Positions 17,476 to 26,324 of a DNA stretch of 64,000 nucleotides are shown here, one piece after another. Made by a program: the position numbers and the translations under genes. The notes beneath the pieces are model-generated. The model did no database searches and was not told the origin of the DNA. It saw nothing but the letters and a program-made list of their open reading frames with translations. Source of the DNA: Kribbella sp. NBC_01245 (GTDB lineage Bacteria; Actinomycetota; Actinomycetes; Propionibacteriales; Kribbellaceae); contig NZ_CP108487.1 of assembly GCF_036226525.1 (NCBI RefSeq), forward strand, positions 3,968,001 to 4,032,000. Reading direction: 5' to 3'. Numbering within the stretch: the stretch's first letter is position 1; each line of letters opens with the position of its first letter.

Positions 17476-18938
17476 GCGCCTGCCTTCTTGGTTCTCGGCT
17501 TGCTCTTCCGGCCACGGGCGGCGCGGTTCCGGCTGCCCTTGGTGGTATCGACCAGCTCGTCCAGCGCGTCGGTCAGGCACTGCGCGAACACGGCGAGATC
17601 GGGCATCGCGGTGCGATCCGCGTTCAGCCCGAACGACACCTTGCCGTCGTACGACGTGACGCCGACCGCGAGCCCTTGCCCCTGCAACAACGGGACCACC
17701 GGGTACGACGCGAGCATGCGCGCGCCTGCCGCGAACAGGGGGAACTGCGGCCCCGGCACGTTCGTGATCACCACGTCGTCGGCCGGCCGGATCGTGGTCG
17801 CCGCCACTCGGGCCGCGAGCGCGTGCAACGTGGTCGGCGCGAACCCGGCGATCCCGACCAGCGAGCGCGCACTGACCGCCCGGCCGGTGTCCTTGTGCGC
17901 CTTGGTCTGGTACGAGATCTGGTGCAGCCGCATGACCGGCGAGTTCTCCCCGACCGGCAGGTTGACCGTGGAGGCGATCACCCGTGAACCCAGCGAGGTC
18001 GGCTCGCCGTCCTCCTCGTCGTCCCGGATGCTGACCGGTACGACGGCCCGCACGCCGCGGGTCGGGCTGACGCTCTCGCCGCGGGTCATCATCCAGGCCC
18101 GCAACGCCCCTGCGACGGCCGCGAGCACCACGTCGTTCACCGTGCCGCCGTGCATGGCCCGAACGGTCCGGTAATCCTCGAGGGAGGTCTCGACCGTGGT
18201 GAACCGGCGTTGGCCGGACGTCTTCACATGCAGGGAACTCTCCTGCACGTGGCGCTGCGCGACGACCGAGCCGACGACGTCACCAAGGACCTCGCGCACC
18301 GAGGTCTGCCCGGTCAGGCTGGCCATCTCGGCACGCGCGAGCTCCAGCACGGCGGTCGGATGACGCATCGCATCGGAGAAGACGCCGGCCAGCAGCTCCA
18401 GCGCGGATGGCGGGTGCTCCGGCTGCCAGGAATCGACCGGCGTCTCGCGCGGGTGGGCCGTCGAGTCGAGCACGACCTGGCCGATATCGACCGTGCCGCT
18501 GCCGTCGACCAGGGCCTGGTGGGACTTGGCGATGATCGCGAACCGGTCGCCCTGCAGGCCTTCGACCAGGTACATCTCCCAGAGCGGGCGGGCGCGGTCG
18601 AGGCGGCGCGACATGATCCGCGCGACCAACTCCAGCAGCTGGGCATGCGTCCCGGGGCGTGGCAGGGCGGAGCGCCGTACATGGAAGGTGATGTCGAAGT
18701 CCTCGTCATCGACCCACACCGGGCCCGCGAACCGGCCGGGCACCTGCTGGACCCGCTGGCGATACCGCGGCACGAACGCGATCCGGTCCCGGATCAGCGC
18801 CACCAGGCTCTCGTAGTCGAACCCCTCTTCGGTGTGCTCGGGCGGTTCGAAGATGTCGACCGTGCCAACGTGCATAGGGGTGGCCGCGCTCTCCGCGGCC
18901 AGGAAGGTGAGATCCAGCGACGTCAGCCGATCCGGCAT
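17472..18938 (-). CDS. Wax ester synthase/diacylglycerol acyltransferase (WS/DGAT) family, altered active-site motif
   Basis: 488 residues. Family enzymes transfer acyl-CoA to diacylglycerol or fatty alcohol to make storage lipid. Seen: N-terminal MPDRLTSLDLTFLAAESAAT, PLWEMYLVEGL (about 118), the acyltransferase motif at 140-146, and NDVVLAAVAGALR and ITNVPGP downstream. The motif reads HQALVDG, whereas the family motif is HHxxxDG; the second His, usually taken as the catalytic base, is Gln. The start is ATG 18938 with GGAAGG upstream; the frame to 19091 is a non-coding extension. It is coupled to the following hypothetical gene. A WS/DGAT (tgs3) also neighbours Rv3235 in M. tuberculosis. 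Confidence 0.85.
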   Translation of the reverse strand: MPDRLTSLDLTFLAAESAATPMHVGTVDIFEPPEHTEEGFDYESLVALIRDRIAFVPRYRQRVQQVPGRFAGPVWVDDEDFDITFHVRRSALPRPGTHAQLLELVARIMSRRLDRARPLWEMYLVEGLQGDRFAIIAKSHQALVDGSGTVDIGQVVLDSTAHPRETPVDSWQPEHPPSALELLAGVFSDAMRHPTAVLELARAEMASLTGQTSVREVLGDVVGSVVAQRHVQESSLHVKTSGQRRFTTVETSLEDYRTVRAMHGGTVNDVVLAAVAGALRAWMMTRGESVSPTRGVRAVVPVSIRDDEEDGEPTSLGSRVIASTVNLPVGENSPVMRLHQISYQTKAHKDTGRAVSARSLVGIAGFAPTTLHALAARVAATTIRPADDVVITNVPGPQFPLFAAGARMLASYPVVPLLQGQGLAVGVTSYDGKVSFGLNADRTAMPDLAVFAQCLTDALDELVDTTKGSRNRAARGRKSKPRTKKAGA

Positions 18939-19174
18939 CCGGCACCTTCCTCTCTGGGCGTCTCGTTCCTTAAGTCTTCTGGCTTGAAGTCTTCTGGTCA
19001 CCCTAGCTGTGGGGTCGGACAGTTTGTGGCGACACTGTGCACCGGCTTGAGAGGTGACTGTGACATTGTCGATGGCGAATGCCGGGAACACCGCCTGCCG
19101 CGCGTTCGTAGTCCTTCTGTAAAGCGCTTGCGCTTCGCAACTAATTGACGAGTCAGTTGAAAGGCACCGGTCTC

Positions 19175-19660
19175 ATGCGTTCGACGTTCACCCGCGGCAC
19201 CGCGCTCGCGCTCCTCCCCACCCTCGGCATGCTCGTGCTGGCCGGTTGTGGCAACGAGGGCGACACCGGAGCCGGCGGAACGCCCAGCACGACCCCGTCG
19301 AGCACGCCTTCCAGCACGCCTTCCGCCACTCCCTCGACGTCGACCCCGCCGAAGGCTTTGACGCCGTCCAACACGGCCGACCCGTCCGGTGAAGAGGCCG
19401 ACGTGACGATCGACGTCGTGATCGCCAACGGCAAGGTCTCGCCCAGCGGTGTCAGCGTGAAGGCCAAGGCCGGCCAGACCGTGCGCATCACCGGGACCAG
19501 CGATGTCGAGGAGCAGTTGCACGTCCATGGCTACGAGAAGGAGCTCGATCTCGCTCCCGGCAAGCCGAAGGCCGTGACCTTCAAGGCCGACACCAAGGGC
19601 GCCTTCGAGATCGAGACGCACGAGTCGGCGAAACTCGTCGCCAAGCTCGTCGTGTCCTGA
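19175..19660 (+). CDS. Lipoprotein with cupredoxin-like domain
   Basis: 161 residues. Signal peptide with lipobox VLAGC, a Ser/Thr/Pro linker with repeated STPSSTPSATPS-type units (about 35-75), then a beta-barrel domain from DVTIDVVIANGKVSPSGVSV to the end with HVHGYEKELDLAPGKPKAV and FEIETHESAKLVAKLVV. The layout resembles plastocyanin/EfeO-type cupredoxins; the His residues are present, but no clear Cys ligand lies in the loop, so copper binding is uncertain. ATG 19175 follows GAAAGG. It is 17 bp from the membrane protein gene and probably co-transcribed. Confidence 0.72.
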   Translation: MRSTFTRGTALALLPTLGMLVLAGCGNEGDTGAGGTPSTTPSSTPSSTPSATPSTSTPPKALTPSNTADPSGEEADVTIDVVIANGKVSPSGVSVKAKAGQTVRITGTSDVEEQLHVHGYEKELDLAPGKPKAVTFKADTKGAFEIETHESAKLVAKLVVS

Positions 19661-19677
19661 CAGGGCAGAATTCGCCC

Positions 19678-21006
19678 GTGACCCCTCAACTGCTGCCCCT
19701 GCACGGCATCGGCGGCCGCCAGGACCTGCCCATTTCGCTCGACCTGGCCGTCGGTGGCGCGGCCGTCGCGATCGCGCTGTCGTTCGTGATCCTCGGCTTC
19801 GCCTGGCGTACGTCGAAGTACCGCGGCGACCAATCCGGCAGGCCGCTGCCGGCCTGGCTCGCGCGAGTGCTCGACGCGGGCTGGTTCCGCTGGGCGCTCC
19901 GCGTGTTCGGCCTCGCCACTTTCCTGTACGCAGGGGTCGCGCTCGTCTTCGGTATCGACCGGCTGATCAACCCGATCTTCGGCTTCGTCTACATCCTGGT
20001 GTGGGTCGGCCTGGTCCCGATCTCGCTGGTGTTCGGGCCGGTCTGGCGCGTGCTCAACCCGCTGCGCACGCTGCATCTCCTGCTGAGCAAGGCGATGCGC
20101 CAGCCGCCGTCGAAGGGACTCTTCGAGCTGCCGGCGTGGGTCGGTCTTTGGCCCGCCGCCGCCGGGATCTTCGCGTTCACCTGGCTCGAGCTGGTCGCGC
20201 CGGAGCGTGCGACCCTGCCGGTGCTGCAGGCCTGGCTCGCGCTGTACGTCGTGATCGTGCTGTTCGGGTCGGTCCTCTTCGGCGACAAGTGGTTCGCCCA
20301 GGCCGACCCGTTCGAGGCCTACGCGACGTTGATGGCGCGCCTGTCTCCGCTGGGGCGCCGCGCGGACGGCGTACTCGTCGTACGTCGTCCCTTGGAGAAC
20401 CTGGACGGCATGAAGCCGCAGGCCGGGTTGGTCGGTCTCGTCGCCGCGTTGCTCGGCTCAACGGCGTACGACGGCTTCTCCCGGGCGACGTTCTGGATCG
20501 CCTGGGCGCAGAACTCGGGTTACTCGATGCCCCTGCTCGGCACCCTTGCCCTGCTCGGATTCATCCTCTTCGTGCTCGTCACGTACTCCGGGGCGACTCT
20601 TCTCGCGGGCAAGTTGTCGGAGAGCTCGCGGGCGCATCTGCCCGGATTGTTCGCGCATTCGGTGGTGCCGATCGTGCTGGGCTACGTGATCGCGCATTAC
20701 CTGACGCTGTTCATCCTCGAGGGCCAGCGCACGCTGAAATACCTGAGCGACCCGTTGAGCAATGGCGCCAACATTTTCGGTACGGGGCTGCTCGGCCTCA
20801 ACGCCGGAATCGTCGACCACACCACGGCGATTGCGGTCATCAAGGTAGCCGCGGTAGTCGGGGGCCACCTCCTGGGCGTCATCTCCGCCCACGATCGCGC
20901 CGTGGCCCTCTTCCCCCGCAACAAAGCCCTCGTCGGCCAAATCCCCCTGCTGGTGGTAATGGTCGGCTACACCACTGGCGGCCTCCTCCTTCTCTTTGCC
21001 GAGTAG
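19678..21006 (+). CDS. Polytopic membrane protein of unknown function
   Basis: 442 residues with about ten to twelve hydrophobic segments, for example AVAIALSFVILGFAW near the start and LLVVMVGYTTGGLLLLF at the end. Conserved-looking loops include FGDKWFAQADPFEAYATL, STAYDGFSRATFW and HDRAVALFP. No transporter family can be named from the sequence. The GTG start lies 17 bp after the cupredoxin-like lipoprotein stop, so the pair forms an operon: a lipoprotein with a metal-site-like fold and an integral membrane partner. It is convergent with the GT87 gene, only 6 bp away. Confidence 0.75.
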   Translation: MTPQLLPLHGIGGRQDLPISLDLAVGGAAVAIALSFVILGFAWRTSKYRGDQSGRPLPAWLARVLDAGWFRWALRVFGLATFLYAGVALVFGIDRLINPIFGFVYILVWVGLVPISLVFGPVWRVLNPLRTLHLLLSKAMRQPPSKGLFELPAWVGLWPAAAGIFAFTWLELVAPERATLPVLQAWLALYVVIVLFGSVLFGDKWFAQADPFEAYATLMARLSPLGRRADGVLVVRRPLENLDGMKPQAGLVGLVAALLGSTAYDGFSRATFWIAWAQNSGYSMPLLGTLALLGFILFVLVTYSGATLLAGKLSESSRAHLPGLFAHSVVPIVLGYVIAHYLTLFILEGQRTLKYLSDPLSNGANIFGTGLLGLNAGIVDHTTAIAVIKVAAVVGGHLLGVISAHDRAVALFPRNKALVGQIPLLVVMVGYTTGGLLLLFAE

Positions 21007-21012
21007 CGGCCC

Positions 21013-22230
21013 TTAGGGCTGGAGTGCGGGGGTTTTGGTGTGGCGGAGGGAGTGGATCGCCACGGCCGCTGTGGTGAGGAGGATCAAGAGGTAGAGGTTG
21101 CCCGTGATGAGGTGGAGGGGCTGGGGCAGCTCAAGGGAGATGACGCCGGTGAAGGGGGTTCGGGCGGCGTTGCGAGGCGGGAAGCTGACCAGCCAGGCGA
21201 AGGTCAGGACGTAGAAGGCGGCGAGGTACGACCAGCCTCGGGCGCCTCCGTTGACCGCGTACCTCAACAGCAGAAGGCTTAGCGGGACGAACCAGACCCA
21301 GTGGTGATCCCAAGAGAACGGCGCCACGGCCGTAGCGGTCATACCCACCAGGCAGAGCGCAAGCAATTCCTCCCCGCGACGTGACGTCCACGCGGCGAGC
21401 AGTACGCCCGCTATGCCGACCGCTCCCGCGACGAGGAACCACGCGAGGCCCGAAGGCGTGTCCGTGTTGGTCAGCCGGGCGATGAGGCCGTTGATCGACT
21501 GGTTACTACTGGCCGATGCCGGGCCGACGCGGTTTGAGTTGAAGAAGGTGTGCAGCCAGAACTGCTTCGCGTCGCCGGGTAATACCGCCCACCCGATCAG
21601 TACGGTCGCCGCGAAGGCCGCGACGGCGACGCCGGCCGCGCGGAAGCGGCGGGTGACCAGCAGGTAGACCACGAAGATCGCCGGCGTCAGTTTGATCGCT
21701 GCCGCCAGGCCGACCCCGACGCCCTTCCAGCGGGACGAATCCGGCTTCAGCAGGTCGACGAGCACCAGGACCATCAGCAGCAGGTTGACCTGCCCGAGGA
21801 ACATCGTGGTCCGGACCGGTTGTAACCAGAACAGCGCGCCGGTGAGGAACAACGTGCCCGCGATCAACACCCGACGATCCTGGGCCAGCCGCAGATGCCG
21901 CAGCGTGAAGTAGACGGCGAGCCCCAGCAGGACGATGTTCCCGACGCCGGCGAAGATCCGCGCACCCCCCAACGGCATGAACGCGAGCGGGGTGAAGAGC
22001 AGAGCCGCGATCGGCGGGTACGTGAACGGGAATCCCGCGACCAGGCCACCGGCGTACAGCTCGTGCCCGTTGAGAACGGCCCGGGCGCCGGCGCGGTAGA
22101 CCTCGGTGTCGATGAGTACGCGGTGCGCGGGCCAGATCGCGATGGTGATGCCGTGCAATACCAGACCGGCGATCAGACCGACCGGGCCGAATTTCACCAG
22201 CCACGCGGGCAGCCGTCCTGTTTCAGGCAT
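21013..22230 (-). CDS. GT87 family (DUF2029) polyprenol-linked mannosyltransferase
   Basis: 405 residues, about ten membrane segments, GT-C fold. Starts MPETGRLPAWLVKFG, with the extracytoplasmic acidic motif DTEVYRAGARAVLNGHELY, FPFTYPPIAALLFTPLAF, and ASSNQSINGLIARL and WDHHWVWFVPL, all typical of PimE-type alpha-1,2-mannosyltransferases that use polyprenyl phosphate mannose outside the membrane. It lies just downstream of a second GT87 gene (10 bp gap), so the two are probably co-expressed and act on a cell-envelope glycan or glycolipid. Confidence 0.87.
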   Translation of the reverse strand: MPETGRLPAWLVKFGPVGLIAGLVLHGITIAIWPAHRVLIDTEVYRAGARAVLNGHELYAGGLVAGFPFTYPPIAALLFTPLAFMPLGGARIFAGVGNIVLLGLAVYFTLRHLRLAQDRRVLIAGTLFLTGALFWLQPVRTTMFLGQVNLLLMVLVLVDLLKPDSSRWKGVGVGLAAAIKLTPAIFVVYLLVTRRFRAAGVAVAAFAATVLIGWAVLPGDAKQFWLHTFFNSNRVGPASASSNQSINGLIARLTNTDTPSGLAWFLVAGAVGIAGVLLAAWTSRRGEELLALCLVGMTATAVAPFSWDHHWVWFVPLSLLLLRYAVNGGARGWSYLAAFYVLTFAWLVSFPPRNAARTPFTGVISLELPQPLHLITGNLYLLILLTTAAVAIHSLRHTKTPALQP

Positions 22231-22240
22231 GCGGCGGAGC

Positions 22241-23431
22241 CTACCCGGTACGTTCGGCCGGACGCGTCTTAACCACCAGCACGGTCAGTACGGCGAGTCC
22301 GGCGATACCGCCGAGCAGGTACGAGTTGCCCGGGATGGCCTGCCAGAACGTCCAGTCGAGCTCACGGTCATTCGTGTTCGGCACCCACCAGATCGGCCGC
22401 GCGACGAACAGCCCGAACCACAACACACCGATGACTGCGGCCCACGGCATACCCCAGCGCGCGTACGCCCTACGGACCAGAGTGACGCCGAGCGGGATGA
22501 TCCAGACCCAGTGATGACTCCACGACACCGGCGACGCGTAGATCGCTGCCATCGCGCAGACCGATACCGAACCCAGCCGGTCGCCGGTGAGCCAGAGGCG
22601 ACGTGACAACCAGAGCAGGAGTAGCCCGGTCGTTGCCGCTAGCAAGAACCAGAGCGGACGCCAGTGGTTGTAGTCGCCACCGAAGCGCAGTAGGAATCCG
22701 TTGATCGACTGGTTCGACGTGTACGCGATGCCGCCGAGGCGCTCAGGGTTACTGACCGACTCGGTCCAGTACTCCCAGGACTCCTTCGGCGCGGCAGCGA
22801 AGCCCACGGCGACAGTGGCGAGCACACCGAGCACTGCGTTGCGGAGGGCCTTCCACTGACGTGTCACCACCAGTAGTGCAAGGAAGACCAGCGGCGTCAG
22901 CTTGATCCCGATCGCGACGCCCACCCAGAAGCCACGCATCCGGCTGCCGTCGGCCCGGCACAGATCGGCCAGGATCATTGCCATCAGCAACAAGTTGATC
23001 TGGCCGAGGCTGAAGGTGAGCCAGACCGGCTCCAGCACGAACGCGATCAACGTGAGAGCGAGCAGATAGGGCGGTTTCACCTGCGGCAGGCACAGCCGCC
23101 AGACCAGCAGGAGGCTCAGCAGCGAGATGGTCGACCAGGTAACCGTCGCCACCTGCAGGGGCAAGGCCGCCAGCGGCACCATCATCACGGCGGCGAACGG
23201 CGGGTACGTGAAGACCAGGAGTGTCCCCGGCAGTTGGCGCGTGTAGAGCGGGAAGTCGTGTAGTAGCGCCTCGCCGCCCATCCGGTACACCAGTAGGTCG
23301 ATGGCGAACGCGAACAGCCCTGCCGCGTTGGCGACCGCCATCAGCGCCGCTGCGCCCAGCACGACCAGTACGACGGAGAGGCGCCGGGTCGTCGGCTTAG
23401 CCTTCGTCGGGGAGGGCAAGGTGGCCGTCAC
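22241..23431 (-). CDS. GT87 family (DUF2029) mannosyltransferase, second copy
   Basis: 396 residues, a paralogue of the neighbouring gene: FAIDLLVYRMGGEALLHDF, VFTYPPFAAVMMVPLAAL, GQINLLLMAMILADL, TSNQSINGFLLR and WSHHWVWIIPLG match its motifs in order. GT-C membrane glycosyltransferase. The start is GTG 23431, overlapping the HAD gene stop by 4 nt (GTGA); the frame to 23560 is an extension over the HAD gene. The order HAD - GT87 - GT87 with overlaps indicates one operon. Confidence 0.87.
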   Translation of the reverse strand: MTATLPSPTKAKPTTRRLSVVLVVLGAAALMAVANAAGLFAFAIDLLVYRMGGEALLHDFPLYTRQLPGTLLVFTYPPFAAVMMVPLAALPLQVATVTWSTISLLSLLLVWRLCLPQVKPPYLLALTLIAFVLEPVWLTFSLGQINLLLMAMILADLCRADGSRMRGFWVGVAIGIKLTPLVFLALLVVTRQWKALRNAVLGVLATVAVGFAAAPKESWEYWTESVSNPERLGGIAYTSNQSINGFLLRFGGDYNHWRPLWFLLAATTGLLLLWLSRRLWLTGDRLGSVSVCAMAAIYASPVSWSHHWVWIIPLGVTLVRRAYARWGMPWAAVIGVLWFGLFVARPIWWVPNTNDRELDWTFWQAIPGNSYLLGGIAGLAVLTVLVVKTRPAERTG

Positions 23432-24072
23432 GTCAGATCGGTCCCGAGCAGGGCCTCCAGCTCGCGCCGCGTCTCGTCGTACGACGTGTGCAGAATCGCG
23501 GTCATCCCGAGCTTGCGGGCGCCATCGACGTTGGGCTGCATGTCGTCGACGAACACGCACTCGGCCAGTTCGAGACCGAGGCGCTCGGCGGTGAGCTGGT
23601 AGATCTCCGGCTCGGGTTTGCGCAGGCCGACCTCGCCGGAGATGACGATGGTGTCGAACATGCCGTCCCAGCTGTCGCGCGGGTAGGTGTTGCCCCAGGA
23701 GTTCGAGAGCAGGGCCGTTCGCAGCCCCTTCGCCCGGGCCCGCCGTACCAGCGCGGACATCTGCGGCGCGTGCTCGAAGTGGGCGAACATCCGCTCGATC
23801 AGCCCCTCGGCCTCAACCGGCCGGCCGTCCCTGCGGAGCAGTACGGCGGCGAGCTTCCGCTCGAAATCCGGTACGGCGATGAGGCCTCGCTCGAGCGCGT
23901 GGATCGGGTTCAGCTCGGCCTCGACCGGGGTGGCGGCGATCCAGTCGGTGATGGCCGTGTAGTACGCGTCGTAGTCGAGGTCGTCCTTGTCGGCCCATAA
24001 GCGAAGCGCGTCGGTAAGACCCGAGGTGAGCACACCACCCCAGTCGACCAGGAGACCACGAAGCTCAGACAT
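23428..24072 (-). CDS. HAD-superfamily hydrolase (subfamily IA)
   Basis: 214 residues. HAD motif I is LLVDWGGVLTS, where the nucleophile Asp is retained but the usual second Asp (DxD) is Gly (DWGG), a pattern common in the epoxide-hydrolase-N-like or haloacid-type subgroup; motif II LLSNSWG; motif III Lys in GLRKPEPEIY; motif IV VFVDDMQPNVDGA. Cytoplasmic, with a phosphatase-like or related reaction on an unknown small molecule. ATG 24072 gives the standard N-terminus (MSELRGLLVDW). It overlaps the next gene by GTGA. Confidence 0.85.
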   Translation of the reverse strand: MSELRGLLVDWGGVLTSGLTDALRLWADKDDLDYDAYYTAITDWIAATPVEAELNPIHALERGLIAVPDFERKLAAVLLRRDGRPVEAEGLIERMFAHFEHAPQMSALVRRARAKGLRTALLSNSWGNTYPRDSWDGMFDTIVISGEVGLRKPEPEIYQLTAERLGLELAECVFVDDMQPNVDGARKLGMTAILHTSYDETRRELEALLGTDLT

Positions 24073-24082
24073 GGCGGAAAGC

Positions 24083-24874
24083 CTACGGCCCGGCGTACTG
24101 CAGCTTGACGTCACCCGACGAGCTCTTGGCCCGGATCTTCCTGGTGGCGGCCGGGTCCTGCTTGAGTCGGTTGTCGGTCTCGCCTGAGTTTGTCTTGACG
24201 TCGACCGCGTAGGTGTCGGCGCCTGGCAGCTCGATTTTCACCTCACCCGAGCTGGTTTCGGCGTCGACCGACACCGGCGCTCGGGCGAATTCGAGCCCGA
24301 TCTCGCCCGAGCTGGAATTGGCCCGGTATTGGCCCTCGCCCAGGGTCTGCCCCTCGATATCGCCCGACGAACTCTCCGCCGTGATGTCACCGCTGACCGT
24401 GTGCAGCTCGATCCGGCCGGAGGAGGTCTTGAGGTCGGCGCCCTTCTCGAGGCCGATCGCGAGGATCTCGCCGCTGGACGTCTCCACCTTCACCGCGAGG
24501 TCCTTCGGGATCTGGATGAGGTAGTTGGTGTCGCAGCCGCCGAACGAGAGGAAGCCGCAGCCGGTCTTCTTGAGCTCGAGCACGCCGTCTTCGTAGTTCT
24601 CCTCGGGATCATCGGAGAAGACGTTTCGCTCGGCCTTGCGGGTGACGGTGATCTTGCTGACGTCGGCGGTACGGATCTCGATGTCGTTGTTGCTGGTCTC
24701 GACTCGCAGCGACGTACCGCTGACGGGGAATTCGAGCTGCTTGGTCTCGTCGGACTGGGTCAGCTGCGAGGCGGCCCACCAACCGCCGCCGAGGATCAAC
24801 GCCACGGAGACCGTGACACCGATCCGACGCTCAGGAGTCATCGACGAACCCGGACGGCTCTCCACCTCGGACAT
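24083..24874 (-). CDS. DUF4097 family beta-helix membrane-anchored protein
   Basis: 263 residues. One N-terminal membrane segment (IGVTVSVALILGGGWWAAS, about 17-35), then a right-handed beta-helix-like domain built of short repeats: KVETSSGEI, LKTSSGRIEL, TAESSSGDIEG, ANSSSGEIG, AETSSGEVKI, KTNSGETD, AKSSSGDVKLQ. This is the DUF4097 (putative adhesin) pattern. Two Cys in the loop GCGFLSFGGCDTN may pair. Function is unknown; it faces outside the membrane. The start is ATG 24874. It lies 10 bp upstream of the HAD gene on the same strand. Confidence 0.8.
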   Translation of the reverse strand: MSEVESRPGSSMTPERRIGVTVSVALILGGGWWAASQLTQSDETKQLEFPVSGTSLRVETSNNDIEIRTADVSKITVTRKAERNVFSDDPEENYEDGVLELKKTGCGFLSFGGCDTNYLIQIPKDLAVKVETSSGEILAIGLEKGADLKTSSGRIELHTVSGDITAESSSGDIEGQTLGEGQYRANSSSGEIGLEFARAPVSVDAETSSGEVKIELPGADTYAVDVKTNSGETDNRLKQDPAATRKIRAKSSSGDVKLQYAGP

Positions 24875-24956
24875 ACAACCCCACCCCTTGTCAGCCTGCA
24901 GGTGCACCAGCCTGACATAGGTGGGTGTCGGTCAGCGGCAGGTTTATTGGCCAGCC

Positions 24957-25060
24957 GATCAGGTGAGCAGGTCGGTCAGGTGAGCCGGTCGGTCAGGTGA
25001 GGTCGGCGCGAGGTCGGTCACGTGAGGTCGGTCAGTCAGGTCAGGTGAGTAGGTCGGTCG
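24957..25060. repeat. Degenerate tandem repeats, 15-bp core
   Basis: Core GGTCGGTCAGGTGAG occurs exactly at 24970-24984 and 24987-25001, with a one-base variant at 25012-25026 and partial copies to about 25060. The array fills the gap between the DUF4097 start and the cpaE-like stop and runs into the last six codons of cpaE. Unit spacing is irregular (17 and 25 bp). Confidence 0.8.
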
Positions 25061-26324
25061 TCACGTTGCTCGCCAACTGCTGCAGCCCCTTTCGCAAGCG
25101 GCTCGACTTGGCCGCCTCCGCCAGACTGCGGCCGTGGCTCAGGGCGGCATCACACGCGGCTTGGTCGAACGGCAGCAGCGCCGACGGCTTGACCCCCGCA
25201 TACCGCCCGAGAGCCTCGGCCGCGGCGTCGCCCGGAGAGGAGCCGAGGGAGCCGGATCGGACCCGGTTCACCACGGCCCGGGTTGTCGCTGACGGAACCA
25301 CTGACCGCAGGTCGTGCAGGGCGCGGATGAGTCTGGTCAGCCCCACTGGGTCCGCGCTGCCGACCACGATGATCTCGTCAGCCGCCTCGAGCGTGACCAG
25401 GGTCGCGCCGTTGCGCCGCGGAGCGAGCGTGTCGAACGAGATCTCCTCGTCGCTCTCTAGGCAGAACCCGACATCAACGATCGTGCAAGGCGCCAGCGAT
25501 CGAGCCGTGGACCAAACGGCCTCGATCGCGCTCGGTCTCAGCTCGGTCCAGCGGTCGGCCCGGCTCAGACCGGTCAGGACCAGCAGATGCGGATCAACCT
25601 GTCGCGCCTGCCGGGCGAGCACTGGCACGTCGAGCGAACCACTTCCCGCCGAACGCGCCGCCGCCGCGAGGCCCGAGGTCTCGTCGAGCATGCCGAGCAA
25701 CTGTGCCACCGTTCCGCCGTACACATCGGCGTCGGCCAGCAGGGTGGAGACACCCGCGGCGGCCAACTCGGTGGCAAGCCCGACCGCGACCGTACTGCGC
25801 CCGGGCGCTCCCGTCGGACCCCAGACCGCGATGAGCCGGCCCGTGCCGGACAACTCGTCGTACCGCGTGGGCTCGGCCGCGGCGACGGGCCCGGGCGTGG
25901 GCACGAACCCGCCGGCGAAGTGCGACGTGATCACCGGCGGCCCGGCATCGACCGCATCGGTGATCGCGCGCCCGAGGTCCTCCGGCCCGGCGTCGGCCGG
26001 GAGGATCCGCTCGATCCCCATCCGGCTGAGGCGATCCTCGCTGCCCGGCATCCCGCCCGGGCCGTCGGGCGGACCAGCGGGATCGATCAGCGCGATGACC
26101 GCGATACGCCGGGCCTGCAGTGCGGCGACCGCGTCTGCCGTCAGCCTGGGCAGATCTTCCGCGAGGAGCACCGCCCGGGCCTGACCGCTACCCGCGGCCG
26201 CGAGCACGTCAGCCATGTCCACGCAGCGCCGCACGACACGGAGGCCCGGAGCCCGCTCGGCACGGCGGACCACCTCCGCCTCCCAAGGTGCGCCCGTGAT
26301 CGCGAGCAGGATCGGGACAACCAT
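25041..26324 (-). CDS. CpaE/TadZ-like MinD-family ATPase
   Basis: 427 residues. An N-terminal receiver-like pseudo-domain (about 1-115) is followed by a MinD/ParA ATPase domain with a deviant Walker A (VWGPTGAPGRSTVAVGLA, about 170), then ADADVYGGTVAQLLG and TIVDVGFC. The lysine of KGGxGKT is replaced (GAPGRST), as in many actinobacterial CpaE proteins. It would position or regulate Flp/Tad-type machinery at the inner membrane. It overlaps cpaB by 1 nt. No cpaF, tadB, tadC or pilin gene follows, so the pair is orphaned. Its last codons lie in the tandem repeat. Confidence 0.8.
   Translation of the reverse strand: MVVPILLAITGAPWEAEVVRRAERAPGLRVVRRCVDMADVLAAAGSGQARAVLLAEDLPRLTADAVAALQARRIAVIALIDPAGPPDGPGGMPGSEDRLSRMGIERILPADAGPEDLGRAITDAVDAGPPVITSHFAGGFVPTPGPVAAAEPTRYDELSGTGRLIAVWGPTGAPGRSTVAVGLATELAAAGVSTLLADADVYGGTVAQLLGMLDETSGLAAAARSAGSGSLDVPVLARQARQVDPHLLVLTGLSRADRWTELRPSAIEAVWSTARSLAPCTIVDVGFCLESDEEISFDTLAPRRNGATLVTLEAADEIIVVGSADPVGLTRLIRALHDLRSVVPSATTRAVVNRVRSGSLGSSPGDAAAEALGRYAGVKPSALLPFDQAACDAALSHGRSLAEAAKSSRLRKGLQQLASNVTTDLLT

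Noticed and set aside
24957..25060. Possible CRISPR array from repeated GGTCGGTCAGGTGAG
   Set aside because: Units are 15 bp with 2-10 bp irregular gaps and no unique spacers of constant length; no cas genes in the window.
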